DNA of 64,000 nt from Physcomitrium patens (GCF_000002425.4 NC_037274.1:14671517-14735516), one strand, 5' to 3'; positions 28,710-41,554 are shown, counted from the first letter of the stretch. Translations and numbers: made by a program. The notes: generated from the letters alone by a model not told the origin.

Positions 28710-30861
28710 TTTGATTTTGTAAACATTAACTTACCCTTCTGTGTACTCAACTTAACTTGTATTCGTGTGAACTGGGAGACAATACTTCACCCTCAGATAT
28801 AGCATTGCATCACTGATTTAGAATAGTTTCCCATTATGTTTGCTCTATTAAGTTTGCCCTGGCGATTTCCCTGTCCTGAGCTGCTCTCATTTTCGTACCC
28901 ACAAAAGTTTGTCCAAGTACGGGCCATTGTGTTTTATTTTCCTGTGTACGACTCTAATCATGTAGGAATTTCTGGTTGTGAGGCTTGGATCAAGCTCTGC
29001 AGATCGCGAATTTTTGACTGAATAAAGAATCCATGTTTAAGTTTTCTAGTTTTCGATTCTTGATGGAATTGTGCTACTGTGACCGATTATCTCACGTCTG
29101 ACAAATCATTTTTTTTTCTTTTTTTCACTTGAAAAAGCTCAAGTAACATGTCGTTTTCATGCTTTAAGGAACTTTTGAAGAACATCCTATATTCTTTACC
29201 TTAACATTGATCCGCAAATGACAAATTCTTCAGCGAAGGTGAAAGTGGTATAAGATGATCTGCACTAATTGACAAGTAATGGCATATTTCGGAAAAAATG
29301 CACAAAAAGGAACCTTTTTGTCAGTAAAGAAGTGTAGCAAGAAGTGTAGGAGTTTACATCGTTTTGGTCTACTTGTTGCTGTTTTTGATACGTTATGCTT
29401 AATTCATGGTTCTGCTTGAGAAATAGTTATATCAACCATATGATAGAAAGTTTTTTCTTGGTGCAAATGATTCTGTTTAATTAATCTTATGTCAATCATC
29501 TTTGCTATCATGTGATTTGAATTTATTAATTTACAATTTAAATAATCAAATGATATGGAATAAAAATATTCCATATCATTTGATTATTTTTGTGGTAAAA
29601 TATCAATTTTATTGTTGGAACTTAAAATCCAACAACTTTTGGTCTTCATATATTTATTTATTTTTTAAAATTTAAAAACATATCAGTTTAAATCCAAAAT
29701 TTAATATTTCTGATTAATTAATTTTTTTATATTTTCTATAAAACATATAAACCATTGAAATAAAAATTTAATAACCCCCATTACACATATTATTTATGGC
29801 TATAAGTTTTTGTTATTACATAGTTTTGTAAAAATTATATTGTAAGCCATTAATTTAGTTCCATTTATTTTTTTATTGTTTGATGAAGTTTTTTTTTGTT
29901 TTGTTTTTTTTTTTTTTTTTCATATATTTTGTGTTGTGAAAACGTGTTATGTATTTAATTTTTTTTCAATGGCCATTATTTTACCATGTGCAAGGTCGTT
30001 TATACTTGAAAGATTCTCTTCCATTTTCATCTATTTTGCCCATACTTTTATCACTATGTAGAGAAAAACACAGCAGTCTTTATTTGTATCCTTTGCTATG
30101 GCCTATGCTAATGTTACTGCCAAAGTTCAATAATAATATTTTTACATCATAAATTTCATACTTTCTACTAAAATCCCAATTCTGTTGCTTTTGAAACAAT
30201 TTGTTTTAGAACTATTCATTTCTTACCACATTAAAATTATGCAAAGTTGGACTTAAGTTTTCTTATATCTAAAATTTGAGGATGACGCTGCTTCGCTCTA
30301 AAACACAATCACATTCAACAACGACACTACCTCACCTTTCATCATCTATTCTCATTCCAGTTTCCTAACCGTAACAACAAAGAAACTACAAGCATCGACA
30401 CACTGCTATTGGTGCCAGTGAGGTTAAGAAATGCTACCTCCAACAGTTGGAAAAAGCTTTCACGCACCAACAGCAGTAACAACCTCCTCTATGAATCATT
30501 ATAAGAAGGAGCCCATGCACAATGCTGCAATCTAAACAAACAGGATAACAACTCCATCCGAAGCTCATGAAGTACCCACATCACCAATCGCTTAGATGCG
30601 GTTACCAGTGCTCAAACTGTACAAATCAGAGAGGATTTTTCAGGGTTTGTTGTTGATGTTGTTGCTTCTGATGTAGTCCCTCTGTGGACGTAATTACAAG
30701 AGCGAGGTATTTTGCGTCACATGCACAGTGCAGAAGTGGAGTCGACACAGGAGCCTCTAGGGCTGTTGTTCCCCTTCATGTTTCTGAAAGACTTCGACGA
30801 ATCAGGTTAATGTACACAATATCGACGGTGATGTTGCGGTGGTTTGGGAATTGGTGGCTGT
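28710..30861. other. MurA 3' flank, AT-rich spacer and J-protein 3' flank
   Basis: The first few hundred bases are probably MurA 3' UTR. From about 29440 to 30250 the sequence is very AT-rich and includes a perfect palindrome (29540-29589). No supported gene is visible. The last 600 bases are of mixed composition and probably include the 3' UTR of the minus-strand J-protein gene. Confidence 0.45.
29540..29589. repeat. Perfect inverted repeat, 23-bp arms and 4-nt A loop
   Basis: The left arm 29540-29562 and right arm 29567-29589 are exact reverse complements, separated by AAAA. The arms are AT-rich (ending ATATGGAATA on the left). It would form a stable cruciform or RNA hairpin. It may be the core of a small palindromic element. 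Confidence 0.9.
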
Positions 30862-31776
30862 TCAGAAGCTGTAAGCAGGGTTGATGTGGGAAGAATAGTC
30901 GGCGGCTCCGGCACCTTCCCAACCCATCCACTCCTCCCACTCATCCCAGGAATCGTCCTCAGCTCCCATGAAACCATCTAGACAGTCGTCGGTGCCAATA
31001 TCATTGACAACTTGCTCTTCCGCCTCCAATGCAACCTGTGTCGCAGAAATTCAGTGAGTTCAAACTACGTGGCGACGATCCTCTCGATTGTCACAAAGTT
31101 AGAAGATCCCAACCCAATCTCAAGGATGACAACGTGACCGGGATCGACACTGGAAGATTTGCAGTTGATTGATCGCAAGCCATAGCTAAGATCACGAAGA
31201 CAATCTGATACAGAAACACAGAATTGGAGGTGGAACTGAGAGGGTGGGTTTTGGACTTACATAGTAGGCATCGTTCACTTGTTTGAACATAAGAGCGCAA
31301 TGTTCTCCCTTGCAGACATCAGGATGATACTGTACACGCAGACAAACAGCCGTTATAAATGGACCTGCGAGGATTCTGATCAAGGTAGAGATTGCTCACT
31401 GAAAATTGAGCTCCAGTATTAGGAAGTTGCATCGATTCGTATCAAAGGGAGGGATCAGAAGTAGCACCTGAAGAGCCAATTTGCGGTAGGCTTGCTTGAT
31501 TTCCTGTCTAGAGGCGGCAGCGCTGAGACCTAATGTTGCAAAATGCTCGCTGTGGCTACTGCAGGCTCCATGAGAAGCTCGTACCAAATTCCCGGGTCTT
31601 CTCAGTTCTTTCCGAGTCCTGTCCTCGTGTTTGAATGATTTCGGAGGACTAGCAGAGGTCACACTATGAGCTACGGAGTCACCGTATAAGGAATTCTGGA
31701 GAACAACTCTCTCCACTTTATTGTCCGCGAAGCCTAGGGTGATGCCCACCCGGCCTCCTCCCAGGAGCTTCCTCAT
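30862..31776 (-). CDS. Small J-domain (DnaJ) protein of the chloroplast AtJ8/J11-like type
   Basis: On the minus strand three exons join in frame: 31776-31468, 31329-31261 and 31035-30862, 552 nt, 183 aa. Residues 1 to about 78 are basic and Ser-rich, consistent with a plastid transit peptide. The J domain follows ([20 protein letters not shown], then LALQ across the first junction to [10 protein letters not shown]), with the HPD motif at residues 105-107 needed to stimulate Hsp70 ATPase. The C-terminal exon is acidic and ends [20 protein letters not shown] followed by HINPAYSF, closely resembling the tail of plant AtJ8-type proteins. The role is therefore a stromal Hsp70 co-chaperone, inferred from family. 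The exon 2-exon 3 join is phase-compatible but an extra small exon cannot be excluded. Confidence 0.82.
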
Positions 31777-33113
31777 GTCGTGATTTGTTTTGAGAATTGA
31801 AATTATTCACCAGGAGAGGACTTCCCGCAATGGACACGGCAAGATGTGCTATAAGCTACACCCTTGCTCGAGATCTGAACGCGAACTTCGATGCTTCACT
31901 ACAATTCTGAACTGCGAAAAGCTCTAATTGCCATCCTAATCTTGTGATCGACCTCAATTTCTACACTTGAGTGCTCGAGTACCGGAGATATTTCAATCAG
32001 GCGTCGAATCACAAGCTCGCGTAACTCCGGCCGGACTGTAGCTCCCAATGATCAACTTGTCTGCTCATATTGCAAGAAGATGGTGAGTATTACCCCTTCA
32101 TCTTAAAGTCCGATCAACGATAGCGGCAGAAAGTGGTGACTGGTTGGTTACGCTACCTCCCAGCAGGTAAAGATGCCACCACATTCCACAAAACAAAGAG
32201 GATCCTCGCTAGGAATTGAGCTGTGAATCCGCTCGCAACGTCTTGATCTGGTATTGTGCAGTGATCTCTTGCCTCAGCATCTAGCGTCAATGCAGTCTCT
32301 AAAAAGTGGAAGGCTTTCTCGTCATCAAAGGGAGTCAAATCTTATCTTGCCGTTTGTCTGTGTTCCCGCATTGATGAAATCCATGGTGACGTCCAAGTAG
32401 CACACTAGTGTCGGACCAATGCCGTCTCATTCACGATGGCCGGTGATTGCAGATTCAGTCGAGAACCTATGAGCAGGAGGAACTTTTCGTGCCAGAGAAG
32501 CCTCCAATTGCTGGGCTCCCAATTCCAGAGAAAAGCTCCTTAATGGCGGATTCTCACTGTTGCGAATCCCCTGACACTTGCTAGTGGTTTCCATTCATCC
32601 CACTCCTCTTCCCCAATATTACCCCTTTAAGTTACCTCACCACTTCAGAGACCACGGCCAGGAAAACCTTCAATATTGGTCATCGCGAGAGAAAAGCTCG
32701 CCGGTTTGCTCTGGTACTTGTGGGTTGTGGTAGCTTGCCCTCAAGTTACGTGACGAATTCCACAGCTTTAATTCAACACGGCCCCTCAATCAATATCAGA
32801 GCTAAAGGTTTCAAAAATTAAAGGAAGAAAAGAAAAGGGGTGCACTGTATTCGTGAGCTTCCATTGCTCGTTAGTTCCTTTGTGCTGTCACTGAGCCGGA
32901 ATAAGTGCAGCAAGGTCCTGAAGCCACGTTACATGTCAAGGATAATTGTGGTCTCTTTCTCTTAGCCAGTTTGTTACCGCACAGTCCCAAGGAGCTTGTG
33001 CGCCTTGAGCCAGTAATCTGAGCCAATCGCTTCACGAACCGAACACATCGGACATCTCTAGACGTCGTCAAAACAAACAACAAACTCGGTAGTATTCTCA
33101 CAGCGTCAAAGGC
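31777..33113. promoter_or_regulatory. J-protein upstream region
   Basis: This mixed-composition region lies upstream of the minus-strand J-protein start and probably contains its promoter and leader. Short open frames (32153-32338 and 32871-33101, both minus) have no recognisable similarity. Confidence 0.35.
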
Positions 33114-33572
33114 TTGGTTTTACTGCATTGTACCCAATTTCATCTCACCCTCATTTCTCGCAACGCATCCTCTCGTTTTCTGGGTGAATGTGCCGGTCGT
33201 CCAGCGCTGATTATCCCATTTCACCCAAGCAGAGGCTTGATAGCTTCGAGCTGGATAGATATTTGTCCCCTTTCCATATCATCGGAGCTTTGTACGAGTG
33301 TGCTTTTAGCGCCATGGAATGGCCCGCTTTCATGCAAAAGAGGTGCGAAGCGTCAGCAGACCACAGTGCGGTCGCTCTCGGTGACTCCCGACGAGAGCAT
33401 GAAGATTGTGCTCACGCATCGGGCATCGTTGCAAATTCGATGCTGCGATGTGGAGTTCTGTGCTTCGGCGCCGTGCGCAATGAAGCGCCCGATTCTGGGC
33501 TCAGCTCGATACTCCCCCCCGGATGCTTCACACAGCAAGGGACTCAGCGAGAAATTAGGGTTTCATTGTTAA
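33114..33572 (+). CDS. Unrecognised open frame, possible exon
   Basis: A 152-codon open frame is the longest in this GC-richer patch. Its product is Ser/Cys-rich (LQIRCCDVEFCASAPC near the end) with no domain I recognise. A second frame over the same bases is also open (33188-33589), so openness alone is weak evidence. It sits just before the sharp switch to AT-rich repeat DNA. Confidence 0.2.
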   Translation: MVLLHCTQFHLTLISRNASSRFLGECAGRPALIIPFHPSRGLIASSWIDICPLSISSELCTSVLLAPWNGPLSCKRGAKRQQTTVRSLSVTPDESMKIVLTHRASLQIRCCDVEFCASAPCAMKRPILGSARYSPPDASHSKGLSEKLGFHC

Positions 33573-33599
33573 TGGTTTTTGGCTGTTGAAGTAAGAAAG

Positions 33600-34421
33600 A
33601 ATTAACAAAACACAAACAAACAGACAATCAAACAGGAAATATAGCTTCGAGCAAATTCTTTAATAGTTCGTTTCAGCATTTTTGACATTGTTTCTTAAAT
33701 TCTCATAAAAATAATCTCTTTGAGATGGACCCATAGGAGATAACGTTGTTTATGTCATGTAGAAAAAAAGAGTATTTCATTTTATTAGTTCTCTTACAAC
33801 TTTTGGATTAGTTTTTCCAAGTATAAAATCAATCAAATAATGATTTGCAATTTCACATAATCAAATGAGTTGAAAGTTGTGGCTTTCTTTCTTCACTTGG
33901 TATAAAGATCTTTTTAAAAGTATTTACATATCTAGAACTATCTATTTAAAAAATAATATTTAGTCACCTAATTTTTATGCATTGAACCTAATTTTTTTAA
34001 AAAAAACTAAGTATCTTGGTTATATATAATTATATGCCAAATTTTCAAAATTTTATTCTTAATTATAGATAAACATACAAATATTAATAATATGTTGAAT
34101 TAATATTTTTAAAAATTCTTTGACTTACTTGATTAATATTTAAATAATAAATATTTTGAAATATAAATATATATAATTTAATATGCATATTCTAAGCTAA
34201 AACTTACATTACTATTTCTTATACTTTAAACTTTATATATTTTTGGAATTTTATATGCTTTTTAAAAAAATAATAATTGAATTATTATATATATATATAT
34301 ATATATAGTTGCTAAAGCAACACCTCCATGTTGTTAATGCAACATCAATTTGGATTTTCATGATTAATTCAATCTATCTCCAATCTTCAATCCTTCCATC
34401 TTTATTCTATATTCTTAGTCT
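33600..34421. other. AT-rich junction between gene region and retroelement block
   Basis: I see no gene. Composition falls to very AT-rich. A TA microsatellite lies at about 34286-34308. Confidence 0.5.
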
Positions 34422-34636
34422 TATCATTGATATATATATATATATATTTATATTTATCTAGATAAGAAGTATTAAATAGAAGATAAATATAGGTTGATTT
34501 GATATTATCTTGTAGCAAAGCTTCTTAGAGACTTCATAGACGTATATTTGACTTTATACATATTTGTAGTTGATTGAAAGGTTAGAAAATTGGCCAACAA
34601 ATTAGCCACATATTGCACATGTTGGTAGCTTTTTGT

Positions 34637-35820
34637 GAGTCATCAAATTGACTCACTTATTGTTTTAGGATAAAAATATGTATTTAGAATGCTTTAAATC
34701 ATAATGTATAGTGAGTAGTGTAGAAATCTTTAGAGAAATAGAAAATTAGAATGTTAGTAGTGGAAATAGAGTCTTAATAAGTCTTGGAGGCAATTATCTT
34801 CATTGGTTTAGTATTTTTATTTATTTTTGAATATTAAGGATTATTTATTAAGACCAATATTTACATTGGTCTTCTATCTATATGTACTACTTATAAAAAC
34901 TATAAATGTTAGTAGTTAGAAGAAGCATGAGAAAGAACTTCATGTCACTTTAATTATTGATATAAAAAATAGGATTTATAGTGGATTTAAATTTATTTTT
35001 ATTATTATCAAAAATCACCAAGGTAGGAAAATATAGCCTTAAATAGATGTTAGTATTATAAAAATATTATAGAATTTTTCAGAATTTATTTAGAATTTAT
35101 TTAGAATTTTTTAGGAATTTTTAGAACAATTTTCAAGATTTGGGTAAAAATGAGTTTTACCACTTTGGGAGCTTTTATGAAGAAATGGAACAAGATTTGA
35201 AGGCCGCATTAGGTTCCTAGGCTTATTGGGTGTTTTTGAAAACCATGATAAGGTCAAAAATTCAAAAGTGTTGGTCCTTCTAGTAGAAAATAGGAAGAGC
35301 AGTAACTAGTGTAGTCCTTTAGGAAGGAGGGTGCACAAGTCCTATATGGATTGTAGCACCTTGAAGGTAGTAAGGAGGATAAGACTAAGGTCTTGTGGCC
35401 TCTCTAAGACACCCTTATATACTACATGTGATCCTTGGTGAGGTTCGAACCTTTGATCTGTATGCAAGTTACCTTTGAGATAAAATATTTTCAATTCATT
35501 TTTCAATTATTTACTTCATATCTTTAAAGCTTCATAACTTACTCATAGTAATTTTGATTTACATATTTTTTATGTCATTGGAAAGATAATAAAATTATCT
35601 ATTAAAAAATATACTTTTTACTAGGTGAAAATACAATGAACAGACTGTGACTTAGTTTTGGGTGTTGTAATTACTTCAAGTCATTTATTTCAATTGTTTT
35701 GTGGTCGTTCTTCTTTTGTTCTTGTTATTTGCTTACTTCACTTCACACCACCAATTACAAGCAACTCTTAATTGAGGCCATCTTGTAACTTGGGTTGAAG
35801 AGTAAAAATTTATACTTATA
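34637..35820. mobile_element. Unidentified 1.2-kb insert in the LTR of element H
   Basis: The LTR of H is collinear with other copies up to GTTGGTAGCTTTTTG (34636) and resumes at TTTGAAGAACAAGC (35821). TTTG occurs on both sides and may be the target duplication. The insert begins TGAGTCATCAAATTGACTCA, itself an imperfect palindrome. It contains GGTTCGAACC at 35442-35451, which resembles a Pol III B box but also occurs in plant LTRs. No protein coding is visible. Confidence 0.5.
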
Positions 35821-36505
35821 TTTGAAGAACAAGCTAACCATATAGCACACTTATAAGAAAATTGTCTTATAAGTTAGAAATATATCTTGCAAGTTGGACA
35901 CATATTGGAGGTCCTACACAATGTCACTACATAGCTTTTAGTTAAATAGTACATATGGAGGTAAGAGTGAAACCTTCTTCACTCTTGTCAATGACTTTCT
36001 TGTTTTTAGTCTTATTTCAAGAGACTCTAGTTTTCTTATCTTTGACAATAGAAATTCTAATTCAAGTTTATGCCATCTTTGAGTGATTATCTAATCTTTT
36101 TAAGCAACATAAGAGTGTATTGATCTTTGATTTTTTGAAATTCATGCGTTTAATAGTTTGACAAGAATGTTACTTCATTATTCTTATTTTGTTTTAAAAG
36201 TGAATAAATCATCTCACTTCTATTATTGTATTTTAAAGATGGCAAACTACTCATCTTTAAAATAATTTTTTAATTTTCTAATCCTGATTTTTTCTTCAAA
36301 GAAAGTAGACATTCTTCTTCATGAAAAATTTTATTTTTTATTTATGGTTGTAAATTATCCTCCTCTAATTTGACTTGTAGATTTATTTGAGTTATCTATG
36401 GTAAGAAAAATTATAGATGCAAATTGAAAAAAATAATAATAGATTTGTAAGTATTGTAAATCTTCAAGAGTTTATCAACACTCTTAGGGTAGAAATCTCA
36501 CGGAT

Positions 36506-37023
36506 TGTCAAAGACAAGAACTTAATGAAATCAAATAAACAAGTGAGACTCTTTTAAAGAAATAAAAATAGAAAAGTATATATATTAAAAGAGAAAATAG
36601 AGATTCTTAAAACTAAAATAGAAACAACAAAGGAATTAATAAGAGTGAAGAAGATTTCATTCTTACCTCTATATATACTATCTATCTAAGATCTATGTGG
36701 CGACATTCTATAGAACCTCCAAAAACGTGTTGACTTTGCATGACATATATTTTAACTTATAAGGCAAGTTTTTGATATGGGTACCATATAATTAGCTTAT
36801 TGTACAAGCTATTAATACATATGGCAAGTGATTAGCTTGTTGACCAAGTTTCTAGCCTACCAATCAATTATAAATACATGTAAAGTCAAAACAATGTCTA
36901 AAAAGCTTCTAAGAAGCTTTTCTAGAAGATATTATAAAATTAATCTACTTTTACTTACTTTTATCTACTTCTACCTATTCATATTATCTAGGTAATAGTT
37001 ATACTAGATATATATGCATGACA
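36506..37023 (-). repeat. Solo LTR G (lineage 1), inserted in the gag of element H
   Basis: A 518-bp reverse-complement lineage 1 LTR, starting TGTCAAAGACAAG and ending GCATGACA, interrupts a gag frame that reads INTLRVEISR on the left and ISN-INHRD on the right. Flanking 5-mers CGGAT and TGTAT agree at three of five positions, consistent with a decayed 5-bp target duplication of an original CGTAT. Confidence 0.75.
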
Positions 37024-37986
37024 TGTATTTCTAACATCAATCATAGAGATAGTATTTCAATACTTATAGAAGAAATCAATAATGAAGTTTAAAATCTATG
37101 CCAAGAAGTTGTACAATTAAGAGAAGCAAATAGATTAATTTTATAACTAAATCTAAGAAGTCTTTCTATTACAAGTATAAAAAAAACAATGATAATTATG
37201 TTTGAGAAGTTTGATGGAACAAAATTAAAGTTTTGAATATTTCTACAATAAGTGAAGCTCTATTTAACGTTACATCCTTCTCAATATCTAAATAGATTTA
37301 CTTAAGACAAATTTATAAGTATACTACTAAAAAAAAGTGTTCTTTATTAATTTACACCTTTTATGGATTTATAATTCTTTTATCACTAGAATTTATTTAA
37401 AAAAAAAGTTAATAGCTATATTTTTAAAAAATGATCAAAAAATAATAATAAAGATCAAATTTATATCTTTACTACAAAGATCACATTTAGCCATCATATA
37501 TAATATATAATTCAAAAACCTTGCTTGTAACATGGATTAAAATGAAAAAGCCCTAATTAACAATTTTGATGTAAATTGAAAGATAATATCAAAGATTTAT
37601 TGTTGACAATGTTGAGAAGAGATTCATTGGAGCAATTTATTACTTAAATTATTGCATATAATAATTTATTCTTTGAAAGATGCCAAGAACAAAGATTTGG
37701 TTGGAGAGGTATAAACTTCTAAATTTCTAAAAGTGATAACTTCTAAATTTTCAAAAGTTTATTCATTAAGGCCAAAATCATTATAAATTAACATAGTACA
37801 TTTCAAACTTCTTACTAAGTAAAAAAAGAATGAATATAATCAAGAAGATTTGTTCTTATACTATAGAAAACTTGAGCACGTAGCTTAACAATATCCAAAA
37901 AAATAATGTAATTACAAAATGAGAAGCATGATTATCAAAGAAGATGATGAGTCAAAATTTAAGTTTTTTCAAATACAATAGGAAGT

Positions 37987-38364
37987 GTGCAGTTGAAATC
38001 TTGTCCAATACCTAGTAAAGGTTCTATTCTCTCTTTAGATTCTTTATCTTACTTTACAATAAAAGCTTTTTTAGGACCAAAAAATTACAAAGACTTAATC
38101 TTATTAGATTCAAGAATCTCAAATTATTTCATAGATAAAGATTTGGTCCAAAAACAAGAAATATTTTTAGTTAAGAAAATCAAACCTATATACATAGAAG
38201 TAATAGATGGTCATTTATTGTCTTCTAGAAATGTAATCTTCAAAATTGTTCCTTTAAGTGTAGCAACTAATGGTCATGATAGCGTAGTAGTATTTAATAT
38301 GATCAAATCTTCTTGTAACTTAATTATTTTTAGATTATTACAACTAAAGAATTATAATCTTTAA
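37987..38364 (+). pseudogene. Protease remnant of element H
   Basis: An open stretch of 125 codons is collinear with the protease region of A (51250-51606) and C (43490-44116): GPKNYKDL, then LLDSRISNYFIDKDLV, then VEVIDG-like IEVIDG. The catalytic DSG is changed to DSR, so the enzyme would be dead. Confidence 0.75.
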
Positions 38365-38890
38365 ATAGACTAAATTTCTTATATCTTTGATTTTTTTTAT
38401 AGTTTAATCCAAAATTTTAATAGTCAAGTAGAAATCCGTAAATCCAATATAAGCAAATCTTTATTGATAGATGCAAGAGCTTCATGCATTCTACAAAAAA
38501 AAGGTCATATTTTGCCATATATACCACATCCAATTTTGATGGTAGAAAGACTAAAAGTAGCATTACAAATCAATAGCAAGATTATCAAGATATTTTTGAA
38601 AAAAAGAATGCAAATATCCTTCTATAGTATTGTTTGTATGATTGTTCAATTGATCTTCAAGAAAACAATCAATTACTATTTTAATCAATCTATAGTTTAT
38701 TGCAAAACAAGTTGGATGCATTTAAAGAATATATTGATAAGATCTTTGTTAAGATCTTCATATGCCATTCATAATTTTCAACAAGGACTTCTATCTTATT
38801 TGTAAAGAAGAAAAATAGATCATTGTAGATATATATGGACTATTGAAGGATCAACAAAACCACCATCAAAAATAGGTATTTGTTACAGAT

Positions 38891-40240
38891 ATACTATAGA
38901 ATGGATAGGATATTTTTTGTTTTACAATACATAGTATGTAGAATTAAGAGAAGCTAGTAAACTGATAAATGGATAGTTTAGAAGGCATGATGGATGATGT
39001 AGTTAGAAAAAGTAGTTATCATTGGTTGTATAGTGGTTGGCATTTCGAGGAAAAGCATAAGTAGTTTGAAGAAGAAATAAAAAGGGCTAGACTATGATAG
39101 TCATGAGCTAAGGTAAGCTTGGTGCTGCCTCTTTGTTTCTTTGTTTTTTTTGTAGAAAAAGAGTAATGGATAGAATTTGAATAATGTGAAGTGAAATTTT
39201 GGAATAAAAAAAAGATTTGATTTAGATGATGTCAAATAAAAGATTGAATTTATTTTGGATTAAATTATGAGTGAAGGATTGGAAAGTTGATAATTGAAGA
39301 TGTTTATAAAGTATGGATATAATTGGAAGAATTATAATATATTGAATATTGAGATTCAAGAAGAAGTCTATGGAGTTTGGAATTGTGTGAAGCAGATTAT
39401 TGGGAATGACAGTTAGTTTTGGAGAATTTCAATGATTGGATTATAGAATATTTTATGCAATCTTTTAAGATAGTATAATATTATCTATTATTAATATAAG
39501 TTCAAAAAGGAGAGGAGACAATGAATACATGAGATAGAATTATCGATTGCAATATTTTCTTTAATAGAATGCGGAAGACATATAACATTCTTGAGTATTT
39601 TAGTTGATTAGAAGATAGTTAATTGTGTGACTCTAACATGAAAATTCATACAGACAGTCTTTTTTGTATTCAAATCTTCTTATATAAGTTTATTTCAATT
39701 AAATTAGTCTAGAATAAATAAAATGATAATCACATTTTGATATTGCTACTAAGGAATTGACAATAGTATTGAGTGTTAGGAATTAACTGCCAAACATGTG
39801 ATTATAGATGTTGCACAAAGAGGTAACAAAATTAATGTTGATTCAAAAGTGAAGCCAAATAAGTAGTTAGATTGGAGATAGAAAGTAATTTTAGTATTAT
39901 ATGATGAAAGATTATGGTTAATAAGAATAAAAATATTGTACTAAAAAAAATACGCCAAGTGAAAAGAAGACAAGAACAAGTGCAAGCAAGAAATTTTTTG
40001 TGAGACAAGCAAGAACATAATCTAAAAAAGAAGTATCGATAGAGTTGGATTAAACTATAGTTGCATGCCTTTCGACATATCCGAGCATATCAAGAACTTG
40101 ACAGACTGTTAATATATCAATCATATATATCATTAAGAAAATTACAAAGAGCACTTGTAAAATTTTTTGTCAAAAATCCATTATATTTTTTGAGCTTATT
40201 AATTGAAAGTGAAGGAGACACAGAAGAATTGGATACTCGA
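38891..40240. other. Unidentified AT-rich sequence between elements H and C
   Basis: Element H breaks off near 38890, and 1.35 kb follows before the C LTR at 40241. I could not match this stretch to any part of the elements in the window, and see no supported gene. It may be another insertion or diverged pol. Confidence 0.4.
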
Positions 40241-40813
40241 TGTCATGGACATATGTATGTAAGCCAATAATTACATGTATAAATAAATAGAAGTAAGTAA
40301 AAGTACATATAAGTAAGTTAATTCTATAGTAATTGGTATGGAAGTTTCTTAGAAGCTTGATAGATGCTGCTTTGACTTCATAGGTGTCTTTAATTGACTT
40401 TTTGGGATTAAAAACATGGTCAAAAAGTGGGCCATGTGCCACACATGTTGTTAGCTTGAAGACCAAGCTAACAATGTGGTCCACACATAGAAAAACTTAC
40501 CTTATAAGTCAAGGCATGTATCCTACAAAGTCAACATATATTGAAGGCCCTATAGAACATTGCCACATAGCCCCTAGTTAGATAGTATATATAGAGACAA
40601 GAGTGAAGCCTTCTTCACTCTTGTCAAGTCTTTTCTTGCTTCTAGTCTAGTTTCAAGGGTCTTTAGTTTTCTTGGCTTTTGGCAATAGCCATTCCAGTTT
40701 CTTTCTTAATATATATATATATATATATATATCAAGTTATTTCTATTTTTTCATCTTTCTATGAGAGAAGTCTCACTTGTTTATTCATCTTTATTATGTT
40801 CTTGTCCTTGACA
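40241..40813 (+). repeat. 5' LTR of element C
   Basis: This 573-bp LTR runs from TGTCATGGACATA to CCTTGACA and aligns with the 552-bp LTRs of A. It is longer mainly because of a TA microsatellite at 40709-40732. The leader after it matches A (AATTGACAAGAGTACAC). Confidence 0.88.
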
Positions 40814-41026
40814 AATTGACAAGAGTACACCTACAATATCAAAGCTTTGTCTAATCTTGATTAAGAGTGGATTACCTCTTTTTCTTGATAAGACACAAGC
40901 ATATTAGAAGTTGCAGATTATCCTCTTCTAAACTCATATTATCCTTAGTATTTTCTTTGTTCTCAAGTCCTCTCTTCTATTTGTCTTGAGCGATATTAGA
41001 CATCTTTTCTTTTCTAAGTGTTATCA

Positions 41027-41554
41027 TGGCAAAACTTGCTGAAATAAAAAGTGCAATGGTACAAATATAAGAGTAATTGAGGTAATTAATGCTTGCGATG
41101 TATTAACTCAATTTACCACCACAAGGAGCAACAAGATTGGCAGGAAGTGAAGATATAGAAATTATTGGAGATGCTTCAACATCTGTATCAAATTATATCA
41201 CTTCTCCTATGGTAGAACGTCCTTTCGATGTTAGAGAACTAAGAGTTGCCCTATCCGAGAATTTTGATGGCACTAGATCAAAGTTTAGAGGATTTATCAA
41301 TCAAGTATAACTTGTGATTGAACTTCAATCCCAAAGCTATCCAACTCTAGGATCGCAAGTTAGATTCATTAGTACGCTTCTTTCAGGTTCAGCATTATTA
41401 TAGTTTTCATCTTTTCTTGAATGACGAGAACCAATATTGGATAATCTAGAGGCTTTTTTGGCGGAGTTTTGATCCATGTATGGAGAACATGATGCAATTT
41501 GTGTTGCAACCAATAAGATCCATATTTTATGACAAGGCAATCGATCAGTAATGT
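41027..41554 (+). pseudogene. gag remnant of element C, 5' part
   Basis: Collinear with the gag of A from ATG (MAKLAEIKSAM versus MAELVEMKSAM) through NFDGTRSKFRGF to the point where solo LTR D1 is inserted. In-frame stops include TAA at 41069-41071, TGA at 41422-41424 and TGA at 41530-41532; all three positions also carry stops in A. Confidence 0.8.

Larger units (their letters stand above)
34422..38890 (+). mobile_element. Element H: decayed lineage 1 gypsy element, with two insertions
   Basis: The plus-strand order is LTR start (34422-34636), an unidentified insert (34637-35820), LTR remainder (35821-36163), leader and gag start (36164-36505), solo LTR G (36506-37023), the rest of gag (37024 to about 37960), protease (37987-38364), and the beginning of RT (38464-38890). 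The bases after the LTR (AGAATGTTACTTCATT) match those after the LTR of element E, confirming the LTR end. H is closest to E and more decayed than A and C. The copy breaks off within RT near 38890. Confidence 0.75.

Noticed and set aside
35442-35451. tRNA gene suggested by GGTTCGAACC
   Set aside because: No cloverleaf or convincing A box could be drawn around it.
36506-37023. LTR G as the 5' LTR of a separate minus-strand element
   Set aside because: Flanking sequences on both sides join into one plus-strand gag frame, so it is a solo LTR inside H.
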